Notes under the pieces: model-generated
Told to the model about the DNA's origin: nothing
Seen by the model: only the letters and a program-made list of their open reading frames with translations
The model's database searches: none
Position numbers and translations under genes: made by a program
Shown: in pieces, positions 16,391 through 24,750 of the stretch
Layout of the letters: the number at the start of each line of letters is the position of its first letter
Numbering within the stretch: the stretch's first letter is position 1
NCBI GenBank assembly: GCA_025757845.1
Contig: CP107211.1
Coordinates: 682,001 to 746,000, forward strand
Reading direction: 5' to 3'
Origin: Oscillospiraceae bacterium
GTDB lineage: Bacteria; Bacillota; Clostridia; Oscillospirales; Ruminococcaceae
DNA length: 64,000 nt

Positions 16391-19300
16391 ATGAGCGAAT
16401 TATTTTCCATCCAGCTGCAAAATCGGCAGCAGCAAGGCAGGGATGGCGTCTGGCTGGACCTGCCTACCACAACCGAACAGGTACAAGCGGCCCTGCGGCA
16501 AATCGGCATTTCGTCCGATAATCCGCAGAGCCTTTTCATTTCCGGCTACTTTGCCGAGGAAGAAAAACGCTTTGCAATTCCTTATAACTTGGTGCTGGCA
16601 TCCAATGTGGACGAACTGAACTTTCTGGCCGCACGGCTGGAAACGCTTTCTGCCGGGGAACGCGCAGAGCTGAACGCCGCCCTGCAAGCCCCGCAGAGTG
16701 AGCTTTTCAGCATCGGGAGAATCACCGACTTTCCCGAAAACGTGGACTACTATGTGCATCTGCCGGATGTGCACGGGCCTGCCCAGCTAGGAGATTACTA
16801 CCTGAATCGCTCCGGCATGGTGGATATGCCGGACGAATGGAAAGGCGGCATCGACACGGCGCAGTTTGGCCGCTATGTGGCCCAGCAGGAGCAGGGTGCA
16901 TTTACCCAGTACGGCTACCTTGTCAAAAGCGGGGACGAGTGGCAGAAAGTCCACGAAGGCCAGCCTGTGCCAGAGGAATACCGGGTGCTGTCTTTTCCTG
17001 CATCGGAAATCCTGCGGGATGCGGCCAACATCCCGCCGCCTGTTCAGCCTGAAACGGAACCGCAGAAAGTTATCCCCATCATCCTGAACGGCAAAGACAG
17101 CGCGGAACGGATGAAAGAAATTACGGACCGGCTGGAAACAGGGATTCAAGAGCTGTTCGACAGCGACCGCTACAAAGCCTACCTCACCACGATGGCGAAA
17201 TTCCACAATTACAGCTTCAACAACACCTTGCTGATCGCCATGCAGGGCGGCCAACTGGTGGCGGGCTTCAACAAGTGGAAAGACACGTTCCACCGCACCG
17301 TAAAGAAAGGCGAAAAAGGCATCAAAATCCTTGCTCCTGCGCCGTACAAGGTCAAGCAGAAGATGGAAAAGCTGGACGAACAGGGCAAGCCGATTCTGGA
17401 CAAGGACGGCAAGCCGCTGACGGAAGAAAAAACGGTGCAGATTCCGGCCTTTAAGGTGGTTTCCGTGTTCGATGTCAGCCAGACCGAGGGCGAACCGCTG
17501 CCATCTATCGCAGTGAATGAACTGTCCGGCAGCGTGCAGGACTATCAAGATTTTTTCAAAGCGTTGGAGCAAGCTTCCCCGGTGCCCATCGGGTTTGAGG
17601 ACATCGAGGGCGGGGCGCACGGTTATTTCCACCTGCTTGACAACCGCATTGCCATTCAAGAGGGCATGAGCCAGTTACAGACCATCAAGACGGCTATCCA
17701 TGAAATTGCCCACGCCAAACTTCACGCCATCGACCCCACCGACCCGGAACAGACCAACCGCCCGGACAGCCGCACCCGCGAGGTGCAGGCCGAAAGCGTA
17801 GCTTATGCAGTCTGCCAGCACTACGGGCTGGACACATCCGAGTATTCCTTTGGTTATGTGGCCGGGTGGAGTTCGGGCCGGGAACTGGCCGAGTTGAAAG
17901 CCTCTCTGGAAATTATCCGCAATACGGCCCATGAACTGATCTCCGCACTGGACGAACATCTGGCAGAACTGCGCCAGCAGCGGGAAACAGAACTTTCCAC
18001 TGCACAGGAGGCTGCATTTGCGCTGGACAACGGCAATACGCTGTTCATCCAGACCTGCGATTCCGGCTATGACTACACCCTGTATGGCCCGGATAATAAG
18101 GCTCTGGACGGCGGCCAACTGGACGCACCCGGTCTGACCCTGCCGGATGCCGGAGAGGAAGCTCTTGCTCTGCTGGGGCAGACAGTCAAGGTGTCGGAAG
18201 TTTTGTTGGGCGACAAGCTGGCAGCGTTCCAAGAGGCAGCAGAAAAAGCGAATGAAATTCCCGCACCCGTTAAAATTCCAGACCCCGCCGCAGAGCCCAC
18301 GGTCACAATTCTGTGGAGTGAAAGTGACAAGCTGCAGGACGGCGAAACCATGCCACTGTCCGTGGCAAACCGCGTCTTTGAAGAACTGGACACCACCCAG
18401 CACACGGAACGGGAAAAGGACGGCTACACAGGTGGCTGGTACGACAAGACCGCATTCCGCATTGATTTTACCCTGAACGGCCAGCCAGACAACTACGAGG
18501 GGCGGCAGGATTTTGGTGACGGAGAGGGTTCTTTGGTTCAACACATCCAGAACTACCACGAATACTACGCCAAAGATGAAAACTGGAAGAATTTTGTTCT
18601 GCATAACAAAGGCCCGAAAGCATGGGAGCAGGACAAGGCAGAGCGGGAAATGGTGCTGACCGAGTTTATCCCGTACCTCAAACAGCATTGCAATCTTTCC
18701 GCTATGGAGCAGACGGCTACCGCCGCTTTGCGAGAGGGACAGAACATTTCGCCGGAACAGGCGGCCTATTACAACGCTGTTGTGGCCTATGTGCAGGACT
18801 GCCGCCCGCTGCTCAACCAAGGCCAGTATAACTTGCCGGAACCGCCCAAGCTGGCTGACTTTGACCAGAGCTTGCAGGATTACAAGGCACAGGTGCAGGC
18901 CGAGATCGCGCAGGAAGCGGCTGCTGCCGGAATGACCGTAGAGGAATACGCAGCGGCAGGCTTTGAAGCACCGCAGCAGGACAGCTTTTCCATCTACCAG
19001 CTGCGCAATGAAGATTCCACCCGCGATTACCGTTTTGAGCCCTACGACCGCCTGCAGGCTGCCGGTTTGACCGTGGACAAGGCCAACTATACGGAAGTAT
19101 ACGCCGCGCCGCTGACTGCTGGCACCACGTTGGAGGACATCTACCGCACATTCAATGTGGACTATCCGGCAGATTTCAAGGGACACTCGCTGTCTGTTTC
19201 GGATGTGGTGGTGCTGCACCAGAATGGGCAGGACACCGCCCACTACTGCGATAGTGTGGGCTTCCAGAAGGTGCCGGAGTTCTTGCGGGAAAATCCGCTG

Positions 19301-19585
19301 CGCACCGCAGAACTTTCCACCGAACAAAACGAAAATATGATTGATGGCGTGCTGAACAATGCGCCCTCTCTGGGCGAATTGGAGGCCAAAGCAAAGGCCG
19401 GAGAACAAATCTCTCTGACAGACCTTGCCGCCGCAGTCAAGGCCGAGGAAAAGGCACCAAAAGCCAAGAAGTCCCGCACAGCCAAGCCGAAAAAGCCGTC
19501 CATCCGGGCACAGCTGGATGCCGCAAAAAAGGAACAGAGCAAGCAAACGCTGCCACGGGAAAAGGCAAAGGAATTGGAGGTCTGA
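16391..19585 (+). CDS. Multidomain antirestriction/ArdC-LtrC-like protein
   Basis: A 1064-residue protein. Residues 1-210 resemble an ArdA-like antirestriction domain. Residues about 230-520 form an ArdC/LtrC-type part: a ssDNA-binding region (KFHNYSFNNTLLIAMQ, FNKWKDTFHRTVKKGEKGIKIL) plus a zincin motif HEIAH at His437-His441. The rest holds YodL-like/LPD-type accessory domains and a Lys/Ala-rich tail. Such proteins enter the recipient or shield transferred DNA from restriction. The start is ATG 16391 behind AAAAGGAGTG. Domain limits are approximate. Confidence 0.8.
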   Translation: MSELFSIQLQNRQQQGRDGVWLDLPTTTEQVQAALRQIGISSDNPQSLFISGYFAEEEKRFAIPYNLVLASNVDELNFLAARLETLSAGERAELNAALQAPQSELFSIGRITDFPENVDYYVHLPDVHGPAQLGDYYLNRSGMVDMPDEWKGGIDTAQFGRYVAQQEQGAFTQYGYLVKSGDEWQKVHEGQPVPEEYRVLSFPASEILRDAANIPPPVQPETEPQKVIPIILNGKDSAERMKEITDRLETGIQELFDSDRYKAYLTTMAKFHNYSFNNTLLIAMQGGQLVAGFNKWKDTFHRTVKKGEKGIKILAPAPYKVKQKMEKLDEQGKPILDKDGKPLTEEKTVQIPAFKVVSVFDVSQTEGEPLPSIAVNELSGSVQDYQDFFKALEQASPVPIGFEDIEGGAHGYFHLLDNRIAIQEGMSQLQTIKTAIHEIAHAKLHAIDPTDPEQTNRPDSRTREVQAESVAYAVCQHYGLDTSEYSFGYVAGWSSGRELAELKASLEIIRNTAHELISALDEHLAELRQQRETELSTAQEAAFALDNGNTLFIQTCDSGYDYTLYGPDNKALDGGQLDAPGLTLPDAGEEALALLGQTVKVSEVLLGDKLAAFQEAAEKANEIPAPVKIPDPAAEPTVTILWSESDKLQDGETMPLSVANRVFEELDTTQHTEREKDGYTGGWYDKTAFRIDFTLNGQPDNYEGRQDFGDGEGSLVQHIQNYHEYYAKDENWKNFVLHNKGPKAWEQDKAEREMVLTEFIPYLKQHCNLSAMEQTATAALREGQNISPEQAAYYNAVVAYVQDCRPLLNQGQYNLPEPPKLADFDQSLQDYKAQVQAEIAQEAAAAGMTVEEYAAAGFEAPQQDSFSIYQLRNEDSTRDYRFEPYDRLQAAGLTVDKANYTEVYAAPLTAGTTLEDIYRTFNVDYPADFKGHSLSVSDVVVLHQNGQDTAHYCDSVGFQKVPEFLRENPLRTAELSTEQNENMIDGVLNNAPSLGELEAKAKAGEQISLTDLAAAVKAEEKAPKAKKSRTAKPKKPSIRAQLDAAKKEQSKQTLPREKAKELEV

Positions 19586-19588
19586 CAC

Positions 19589-19789
19589 ATGAATTTTAGC
19601 GTGGAAGAAGAAAATTTGATCTGTATGTACCACACCTCTGACCGCCGCCGCACGATGGCACGGATGCTGGCCGCCCTGCCGGATATGGACACAGAAATGC
19701 GGCGGCTGGCGAATGGAACCATTGCAAAGTTGGAGCACATGACTGATGCGGACTTTGACGGACAGAGGTTCGATTTTGCGGGTGAGTGA
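19589..19789 (+). CDS. Transposon-transfer assisting protein (TTRAP-like)
   Basis: A 66-residue protein beginning MNFSVEEENLICMY, with ALPDMDTEMRRLANGTIAKLEHMTDADF. This is the pattern of the small TTRAP family found after the LtrC-like gene in Tn1549-type ICEs. It starts 4 bp after the ArdC-like gene, so the two are probably translated together. No enzymatic motif is visible. Confidence 0.75.
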   Translation: MNFSVEEENLICMYHTSDRRRTMARMLAALPDMDTEMRRLANGTIAKLEHMTDADFDGQRFDFAGE

Positions 19790-19854
19790 TACCGCCAGCT
19801 CGACAATGACACATTATTTTCAGCAAAAGTGATGTGTCGTTGCCAACACAGAAA

Positions 19855-19899
19855 TAGCCGGACACGGTGGCCTTGTGGCTGCTGTGTCCGGCTATTTTT
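19855..19899. terminator. Bidirectional terminator of the transfer operon
   Basis: AGCCGGACAC pairs with GTGTCCGGCT, followed by ATTTTT on the plus strand. It lies between the convergent TTRAP and DinD-like genes. Confidence 0.85.
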
Positions 19900-19905
19900 C
19901 ATGTA

Positions 19906-20802
19906 TCAGTCTTTATCTTTTTTCTCGGTGGGATTTTCCGGCAGTTCGGCGGCATCTTCTACAATGTCAGTCACAAGCTGCTGGAAGTCAAACGCATTCT
20001 TTTCCGTGATAACGGGTTTGCCGGTTTCCGCTTCAAGAGCCTGCCGCGCAATGCCGGCCACCTTGCCGCCGCGTTTGGCAACCTGCTTGTTTTCTTCAAA
20101 GGTCTGCGGCTTTGCAGTCTTGGAAATATCCGTAGTGGAGGCTTCGGCCAGCATGGTCAGAACAAGCTCTAAATCGGTCATATTGTCCCGGAGATTTTCT
20201 TTTGTCAGACCTTTCAGCCGCTTATACTGCCCTGTGGTCATACCAGACCATGCACGGGAGATTTCATCGGTCAGAATGGCGTACTCCCTGCCTTTTTGCA
20301 CTCCGCGCTTCTTCCATTCATCTGTCAGTTCGTTGCGGATGCGGATTGCCAAAAGCCGCTGGTGAATCCATTCTTCGGAGTAGCCTTTTTTCAAATAGGT
20401 ATCAAGTGCGCGGTCGATGGCCTGTTCCGGGTCGATGGTTTCCTCGATGCGTTCCTTGCCTACCATTGCCAGCCATGCCTTGAACGGCTCAGCTTTTGGA
20501 GACGGAATAGACTGGATAATGCGTAGGAGCTGTTCAGTGTTAGCAACATCCGTCTTATACCGTTTTCCATCAGAGGATAACATTTTCAGTTGTACGATTT
20601 TTTCGTACAACTCATTTGCTCCCTCAGTTTTCAGCTTACGTTTCAGGTCGCTCCAATATCGCCGTGGATTTGCTGTTCCAGTTAAAACAGAAATAACATC
20701 AATAATTGAAAAATACCATTCTTCCTTTTCTGCATCCCATGCAGTACGGATTTTCTGATCTTCAAAAAGCTGGATAGAGCTATTGTCTTTCACTTCTGCC
20801 AT
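19906..20802 (-). CDS. DinD-like/BRO-N domain protein
   Basis: A 298-residue protein. The N-terminal BRO-N domain has QKIRTAWDAEKEEWYFSIIDVISVLTG and NPRRYWSDLKRKLK. The DinD-type body has YSEEWIHQRLLAIRIRNELTDEW, RAWSGMTTGQYKRLKGLTKENLRDNMTDLE. E. coli DinD is damage-inducible and inhibits RecA; many ICE and phage relatives exist. Here it may temper recombination or the SOS response during transfer, which is inference. It is monocistronic, between the transfer operon terminator and the relaxase gene. Confidence 0.8.
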   Translation of the reverse strand: MAEVKDNSSIQLFEDQKIRTAWDAEKEEWYFSIIDVISVLTGTANPRRYWSDLKRKLKTEGANELYEKIVQLKMLSSDGKRYKTDVANTEQLLRIIQSIPSPKAEPFKAWLAMVGKERIEETIDPEQAIDRALDTYLKKGYSEEWIHQRLLAIRIRNELTDEWKKRGVQKGREYAILTDEISRAWSGMTTGQYKRLKGLTKENLRDNMTDLELVLTMLAEASTTDISKTAKPQTFEENKQVAKRGGKVAGIARQALEAETGKPVITEKNAFDFQQLVTDIVEDAAELPENPTEKKDKD

Positions 20803-20913
20803 AGAGGGTTCCTCGCTTTCGTTGTCTGGTTCTATTTTACATGATTTCGGGTGGAAACGCCACCCAGTCTAAGCGTTTGTAGTTCAAAAATCCAACCAAT
20901 ATTTTGTGCAAAT

Positions 20914-22242
20914 TTACCGTTCCTGCATCTGCTCCTTTCCCGGTGTTGTCCGCAGGATGCCATCCACATTCTGCTTGATGATACCATACTCCTGCATCTG
21001 GCGTTTGGCTTCGCTGTACCGCCGCTGCAGCTGGTCTTTCTGCTCGACCAATAGCTTATACTCGGCTTTCAGGGCGTAGAGGTCGGGTAGCTTTTGAAAG
21101 CCCTGCTCTTTCAGGGTCTTGGCTGCGGCCTCATAGAGAATCAGGGTGCCCTCGTGCTTGTGCCGGAACTGCTTTTTTTCAGCAGCCTGCTGATATTCCT
21201 GCACCAGTGGGCGCAGTTCCTTACAGGTGGTGACATCCTTTATCAGCACGGCCATTTCTGCAAGCCGGCGTTCGGCCGCTTTCAGCACGGCGGCAGCTTC
21301 GGTGCTGGCGGCGGTGATCTCGGCCACCCGGCTTTCCAAATCCGGGTAACTATCAATTTCATGCTCCGTCAGGAAGTTCAGCGTCCGGGCAGCCTGTTTC
21401 AGATTGTGGAGCTTTGCCCACTTCTCGTACCCTGCGGACTGCTGGGCCTTGATGCTGTTCTCCAAATCAATCCGCAGCGAAATTTTGCGGTTTTCTTTGG
21501 GCTTCCGCTCCGCAAACCGCCCTTTGATGCGCTCGGTGATAGCTTCCTCGGTGTAGGCTTCGCCCAGCGTTTTGCAGCGGGTGAACCGTTCCTGTCCGGG
21601 CGCACGGAACGACACATACTTGCCCCTCTTGACCTCATAGCTTTGCTCCTGCAGGAGCCGCAGAAAATCGTCAAAATCCTTGGCCTGCGGGATGGTGGTA
21701 TCTATGGCAGCTTTCAGCTTCGCCTTCCAGCTCGTGCCTTTTCGGTGCGCGTCCCACTCGGCGTAGCTCTTGCCCCGGTCTTGACCGGGCATCACCACAG
21801 ACAGACCATGTTCCTTGCACAGCCGGTCGCTGGTGCGCCGGATGTAAGCATAGCTCCGCCGGTTGGAAACATACTTCCGCTGGTTCACCATGTCCACAGC
21901 ACAGAAAATGATGTGGTTGTGGACGTGCCCCTTGTCAATGTGCGTGGTCAGTACATAGGGATATTTTCCTTGCAGGACTTCATCTGCAAGCTGTCGACCA
22001 ATCTCGTGGGCCTGCTCCGGCGTGGTTTCGCCCGGCGCAAAAGACTGTATCAAGTGGTGGGCCAGATTGTTGCCTTTCTGCATGGCCTGTGACAGCAGCA
22101 GTTCAAATTCGATGTCGGCGGTTTCGTAGGAGCAGGCAAAGGAGGACACCAGCATTTTTTCGTCCGTCTTGGCCGGATTCTCGATGTAGTCCAATGCCTT
22201 TTTCAGCGTTGACTTGATAGGATGTATCTTTGTAACTGCCAT
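20914..22242 (-). CDS. Relaxase (MobA/VirD2-like, MOBP class)
   Basis: A 442-residue relaxase that nicks oriT and pilots the strand. The catalytic Tyr is likely Tyr19 (ALDYIENPAKT). The metal-binding histidines are in TTHIDKGHVHNHIIF (His101, 106, 108, 110). A long coiled-coil C-terminus follows. It overlaps mobC by 40 bp, and the pair is transcribed away from the oriT-like region at 22.55-22.64 kb. Confidence 0.93.
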   Translation of the reverse strand: MAVTKIHPIKSTLKKALDYIENPAKTDEKMLVSSFACSYETADIEFELLLSQAMQKGNNLAHHLIQSFAPGETTPEQAHEIGRQLADEVLQGKYPYVLTTHIDKGHVHNHIIFCAVDMVNQRKYVSNRRSYAYIRRTSDRLCKEHGLSVVMPGQDRGKSYAEWDAHRKGTSWKAKLKAAIDTTIPQAKDFDDFLRLLQEQSYEVKRGKYVSFRAPGQERFTRCKTLGEAYTEEAITERIKGRFAERKPKENRKISLRIDLENSIKAQQSAGYEKWAKLHNLKQAARTLNFLTEHEIDSYPDLESRVAEITAASTEAAAVLKAAERRLAEMAVLIKDVTTCKELRPLVQEYQQAAEKKQFRHKHEGTLILYEAAAKTLKEQGFQKLPDLYALKAEYKLLVEQKDQLQRRYSEAKRQMQEYGIIKQNVDGILRTTPGKEQMQER

Positions 22243-22532
22243 ATCTGCGCCAATGCTCCCTTGATGTCCGCAACGTCTTGTGTGTACAGCGGCCCCATGC
22301 TGTTCAGCCGCCGCGCGATCTGATTGACGTTGACACCAATCTTTTGCAGTTCGGCGGTTTGCGCCCGGATGTCGGTGGTGTCGATGTGGACAACATAACC
22401 GTCTATCAGCATCTTCCGGGCGTATGCAGAAAAGTTCCGGGTATGCAGCAGAGCCATCTTCTGCCGGATAAGTTCCCGTTCCTCCGGCGTCACGGGAACA
22501 CGCAGAACAATTTTTCGGGTTCGGTTCGTCAT
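22203..22532 (-). CDS. mobC: MobC-family relaxosome accessory protein
   Basis: A 109-residue protein. It has a ribbon-helix-helix-like N-terminus (RKIVLRVPVTPEERELIRQKM) and the MobC motif QKIGVNVNQIARRLNSMG. It binds oriT and helps the relaxase open DNA. The start codon lies about 20 bp from the oriT-like inverted repeats. Confidence 0.9.
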   Translation of the reverse strand: MTNRTRKIVLRVPVTPEERELIRQKMALLHTRNFSAYARKMLIDGYVVHIDTTDIRAQTAELQKIGVNVNQIARRLNSMGPLYTQDVADIKGALAQIWQLQRYILSSQR

Positions 22533-22550
22533 AGTTTCACCTCGTTTCTT

Positions 22551-22640
22551 GGGGGTCTGGGGTACTCCCCAGCAAGCATTTCTGCCGGGAGTGGCTACAC
22601 TCCCTATGCTTGCTATCTACTCCATACCCCCACCGAAAGG
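22551..22640. other. Candidate oriT
   Basis: Nested inverted repeats lie just upstream of mobC-relaxase. AGCAAGCAT/ATGCTTGCT (9 bp) encloses GGGAGTG-gcta-CACTCCC, preceded by GGGGTACTCCCC and followed by ACCG/CGGT. Position and symmetry fit the origin of transfer of a MOBP element. The nick site is not identified. Confidence 0.55.
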
Positions 22641-22734
22641 CGGTATTTGTTGCGCGTTCCTTTAATTTTGGACGCAAAAAAAGATTGCAGCCGCCATGCG
22701 CTCGCTGCAATCTCCTGTTTCCCATATTGTGAGG

Positions 22735-23097
22735 TTAGTCCTCTGCTTTTTCGACTTTCGTTATCTCCCTTGCTGTTGCGGTTACAATCCGTATGCCTTT
22801 ATCGCTCATACCGTCCAGCAGCGCGTCAAGCTGCCGCCGCCCGGTGGATTTCTCCGCATTGCTGTTCGGGAAGAAAAATTGATCTACCGAAATATGATAC
22901 CGGGTTACAAGGTCATAGAATACCTGTAAACTCGGCTGTTGTCCCTTGTTCTCGATATTCGCAAGGTAGCGCGGGGAAATATATAACTCGTCGCTTACCT
23001 TTTTGCGGCTCTCGCCGTATTCATTTCTCGCGGCTTTTATAGCTGCCCCGAAAGCCTTAAAGTCGTACAATGGTACGGGTCTTTTTGCCATTTTCAT
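22735..23097 (-). CDS. XRE-family transcriptional regulator
   Basis: A 120-residue protein with an HTH_3 domain: FGAAIKAARNEYGESRKKVSDELYISPRYLANIENKGQQPSLQVFYDLVTRYHISVDQFFFP. It resembles the Orf9-type repressor of Tn916. It is divergent from the methyltransferase promoter at 23185-23213, with about 90 bp between. ATG 23097 and ATG 23091 are both possible starts. It may repress that promoter or the mobilisation genes. Confidence 0.85.
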   Translation of the reverse strand: MKMAKRPVPLYDFKAFGAAIKAARNEYGESRKKVSDELYISPRYLANIENKGQQPSLQVFYDLVTRYHISVDQFFFPNSNAEKSTGRRQLDALLDGMSDKGIRIVTATAREITKVEKAED

Positions 23098-23184
23098 TCA
23101 CCCTGTTACATTTTACAGTTCACCTTTCTTTTTGGATATGTCCACACAATTCATATCATTAGGTTAAATACTTCCTGTTGTGTA

Positions 23185-23213
23185 TTGACAGTAGACTGAT
23201 TTTCTGATAAAAT
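23185..23213 (+). promoter_or_regulatory. Strong promoter of the leader-KTR-methyltransferase unit
   Basis: TTGACA at 23185-23190 and TAAAAT at 23208-23213 with a 17-bp spacer, in AT-rich DNA. The leader ribosome site begins 15 bp downstream. Confidence 0.85.
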
Positions 23214-23241
23214 AAAATTTATGTAAAAGGAGGCGGCGTTT

Positions 23242-23268
23242 ATGTTGCATAGCATGCGTATTAGATAA
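23242..23268 (+). CDS. Leader peptide MLHSMRIR (putative drug-sensing)
   Basis: AGGAGG at 23228-23233 lies 8 bp before ATG; the ORF reads MLHSMRIR then TAA. The end Arg-Ile-Arg preceded by Met fits the +X+ (Arg/Lys-x-Arg/Lys) arrest motif of macrolide-responsive leaders. The ErmD leader MTHSMRLR (recalled) differs only at Thr/Leu2 and Leu/Ile7. The stop codon lies in the 5' arm of the attenuator, so a stalled ribosome would disturb folding. Drug sensing is inference. Confidence 0.7.
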   Translation: MLHSMRIR

Positions 23269-23323
23269 GCATTGAAAAAAAGGATTTTCCCATTTTCAAC
23301 ATGGGCTTTTTTGTCATGCTTAT
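23265..23323 (+). terminator. Attenuator 1, overlapping the leader stop
   Basis: CCCAT/ATGGG (23289-23293, 23301-23305) followed by CTTTTTTG forms a terminator. It sits inside a longer fold in which ATAAGCAT (23265-23272, containing the leader's last codon and stop) pairs with ATGCTTAT (23316-23323). Ribosome position on the leader decides whether the outer arm is available. Confidence 0.7.
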
Positions 23324-23411
23324 TTTGCGGATGCAATACAAAAAACTAACGACGTATAGATATAGTATAGACATAGTGCAAGCTATGCCTTAGTTTTGTT
23401 GTACTGCTCTG

Positions 23412-23464
23412 TGCATTATAAATGCAGGTCAATGCTCATGTTGAGGATTGACCTGCATTTTTTT
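23412..23464 (+). terminator. Attenuator 2 with competing antiterminator
   Basis: A perfect 13-bp stem (23421-23433 with 23447-23459, starting AATGCAGGTCAAT) plus inner CTCA/TGAG, then a run of T. An alternative hairpin TGCATT-ATA-AATGCA at 23412-23426 uses the 5' arm, so the two folds exclude each other. It lies 30 bp before the KTR gene, so downstream genes need readthrough. Confidence 0.75.
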
Positions 23465-23489
23465 GTGTAAAAAGGACGAGTGAAATATA

Positions 23490-23675
23490 ATGCTTAAAAA
23501 ATATTGGATAAAATGTCCGATTTGTAACGGAAAGACGAGAGTTCAAGTATTTCATAATACTGTATTAAAAGATTTTCCTCTTTTCTGCCCTAAATGCAAA
23601 TTGACGCATATCATTGATGTAGAAAAATTAGAGATTGTAATCAAAAATACAGAAAAACAAACTTTTATTATTTAG
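23490..23675 (+). CDS. Cysteine-rich KTR zinc-ribbon protein
   Basis: A 61-residue protein, MLKKYWIKCPICNGKTRVQV then FPLFCPKCKLTHII. Two CxxC pairs form a zinc ribbon with the family's K-T-R signature. Such proteins are recurrent neighbours of resistance genes in Tn916-like elements; the function is unknown. It starts at ATG 23490 after AAAAGGACG and ends 16 bp before the methyltransferase. The base composition is AT-rich like the next gene, so the two probably travelled together. Confidence 0.85.
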   Translation: MLKKYWIKCPICNGKTRVQVFHNTVLKDFPLFCPKCKLTHIIDVEKLEIVIKNTEKQTFII

Positions 23676-23691
23676 AAGAAAGGATATAAAA

Positions 23692-24675
23692 ATGAAACGT
23701 TTACCTAAATATACGCCTGCGGAAGTACGGAATGATCCATACGGATTTACTTACAAAGAAATGTCGGAAGTTATTGGCGAGAATGAAGCAAAAGCCTTAT
23801 ATGAAGAATTATATAAGCAATTACCACGCAAAAAAAATCTATCAATGTTGGTAAAAAATATTTGCAAAAGCAGTGATACTGAAAAGTATGTTTACGAACT
23901 GAAAGACAACAAATACATTGAAACGGTTTTTATCAAGCGGCGAGATGGTGGAACTGTTTGCGTGAGCACACAAGTCGGTTGTCCTGTTGGTTGTATTTTT
24001 TGTGAGTCCGGGCGAAATGGCTTTGTTCGTAATCTAACATCGTCAGAAATCGTACAACAGATTATATTGTTGCGTCGAAAAGTAAACCGTATCGTTTTTA
24101 TGGGTATGGGAGAGCCTTTATTCAATTATGACAACTTGATAAAAGCAATCCATATTCTCCGAGATAGATATGGGCTCAACTTTCCAACCGACGGCATTAC
24201 CATATCAACAGTTGGTCCGGTCGATCAATTAAAAAAATTGCGCGAGGAACATCTTAAAATTCAGTTGACAATATCTTTACACGCAGCAACACAATCTGCA
24301 AGAAATCGTATTATTCCTCACATGCGCATATATGCTATTGAAGATGTTGTTAAGCAAGCCTTATCCTATTCTGAAAGGCATAATCGCAAAATTGTCTTTG
24401 CGTATTTGCTTTTACCGGGTATAAATGACCGGCCCTCAGATGTAAGACAACTTGCAAAATGGTTTCGGGGCAAAAAAGTTATGATTAACGTGTTACAATA
24501 CAACCCAACAAGCAATTCAAGAATTAAAGCACCACAGAAACGGGAAATAGTTGCATTCAAACATCAATTAGAGCAAGCAGGACTTGAAGTTACTATGAGA
24601 GTTTCTCATGGCAGAGAGATTAACGCGGCTTGTGGACAGTTAGCTAACACATATAATAAATTCAAAAAAAAATGA
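23692..24675 (+). CDS. RlmN/Cfr-family radical SAM 23S rRNA adenine methyltransferase
   Basis: A 327-residue protein. The radical SAM cluster motif is Cys97-x3-Cys101-x2-Cys104 (VGCPVGCIFC). Cys90 and Cys314 (in INAACGQLANTY) occupy the positions of the methyl-transfer cysteines of RlmN and Cfr. MGMGEPLFNYDNL, TISTVG, SLHAA and FAYLLLPGINDRP are the other family blocks. These enzymes methylate A2503 of 23S rRNA: RlmN at C2 (housekeeping), Cfr at C8 (resistance to phenicols, lincosamides, oxazolidinones, pleuromutilins, streptogramin A). The N-terminal domain is short, and the residue after the CxxxCxxC is Glu-Ser rather than the usual Ala/Ser-Thr. Location on an ICE, AT-rich codon use and the attenuated leader favour a resistance role, but C2 versus C8 activity cannot be read from sequence. 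Confidence 0.85.
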   Translation: MKRLPKYTPAEVRNDPYGFTYKEMSEVIGENEAKALYEELYKQLPRKKNLSMLVKNICKSSDTEKYVYELKDNKYIETVFIKRRDGGTVCVSTQVGCPVGCIFCESGRNGFVRNLTSSEIVQQIILLRRKVNRIVFMGMGEPLFNYDNLIKAIHILRDRYGLNFPTDGITISTVGPVDQLKKLREEHLKIQLTISLHAATQSARNRIIPHMRIYAIEDVVKQALSYSERHNRKIVFAYLLLPGINDRPSDVRQLAKWFRGKKVMINVLQYNPTSNSRIKAPQKREIVAFKHQLEQAGLEVTMRVSHGREINAACGQLANTYNKFKKK

Positions 24676-24703
24676 TTAAAAGTGCCAGACGCATAGACGC
24701 AGA

Positions 24704-24750
24704 GCCGATAACGCATTAGGTCAAAAAACCTATGTGTTATCGGCTTTTTT
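24704..24750 (+). terminator. Terminator after the methyltransferase
   Basis: GCCGATAACGCATTAGGT pairs with ACCTATGTGTTATCGGC with few mismatches, then TTTTTTATTT. Confidence 0.9.

Noticed and set aside
17675..19738. 687-codon antisense ORF opposite the ArdC-like gene
   Set aside because: Shadow frame without domains; the sense frame has HEIAH and a good ribosome site.
22537..22725. 62-codon minus-strand ORF in the mobC upstream region
   Set aside because: It overlaps the inverted repeats of the putative oriT and has no family resemblance.
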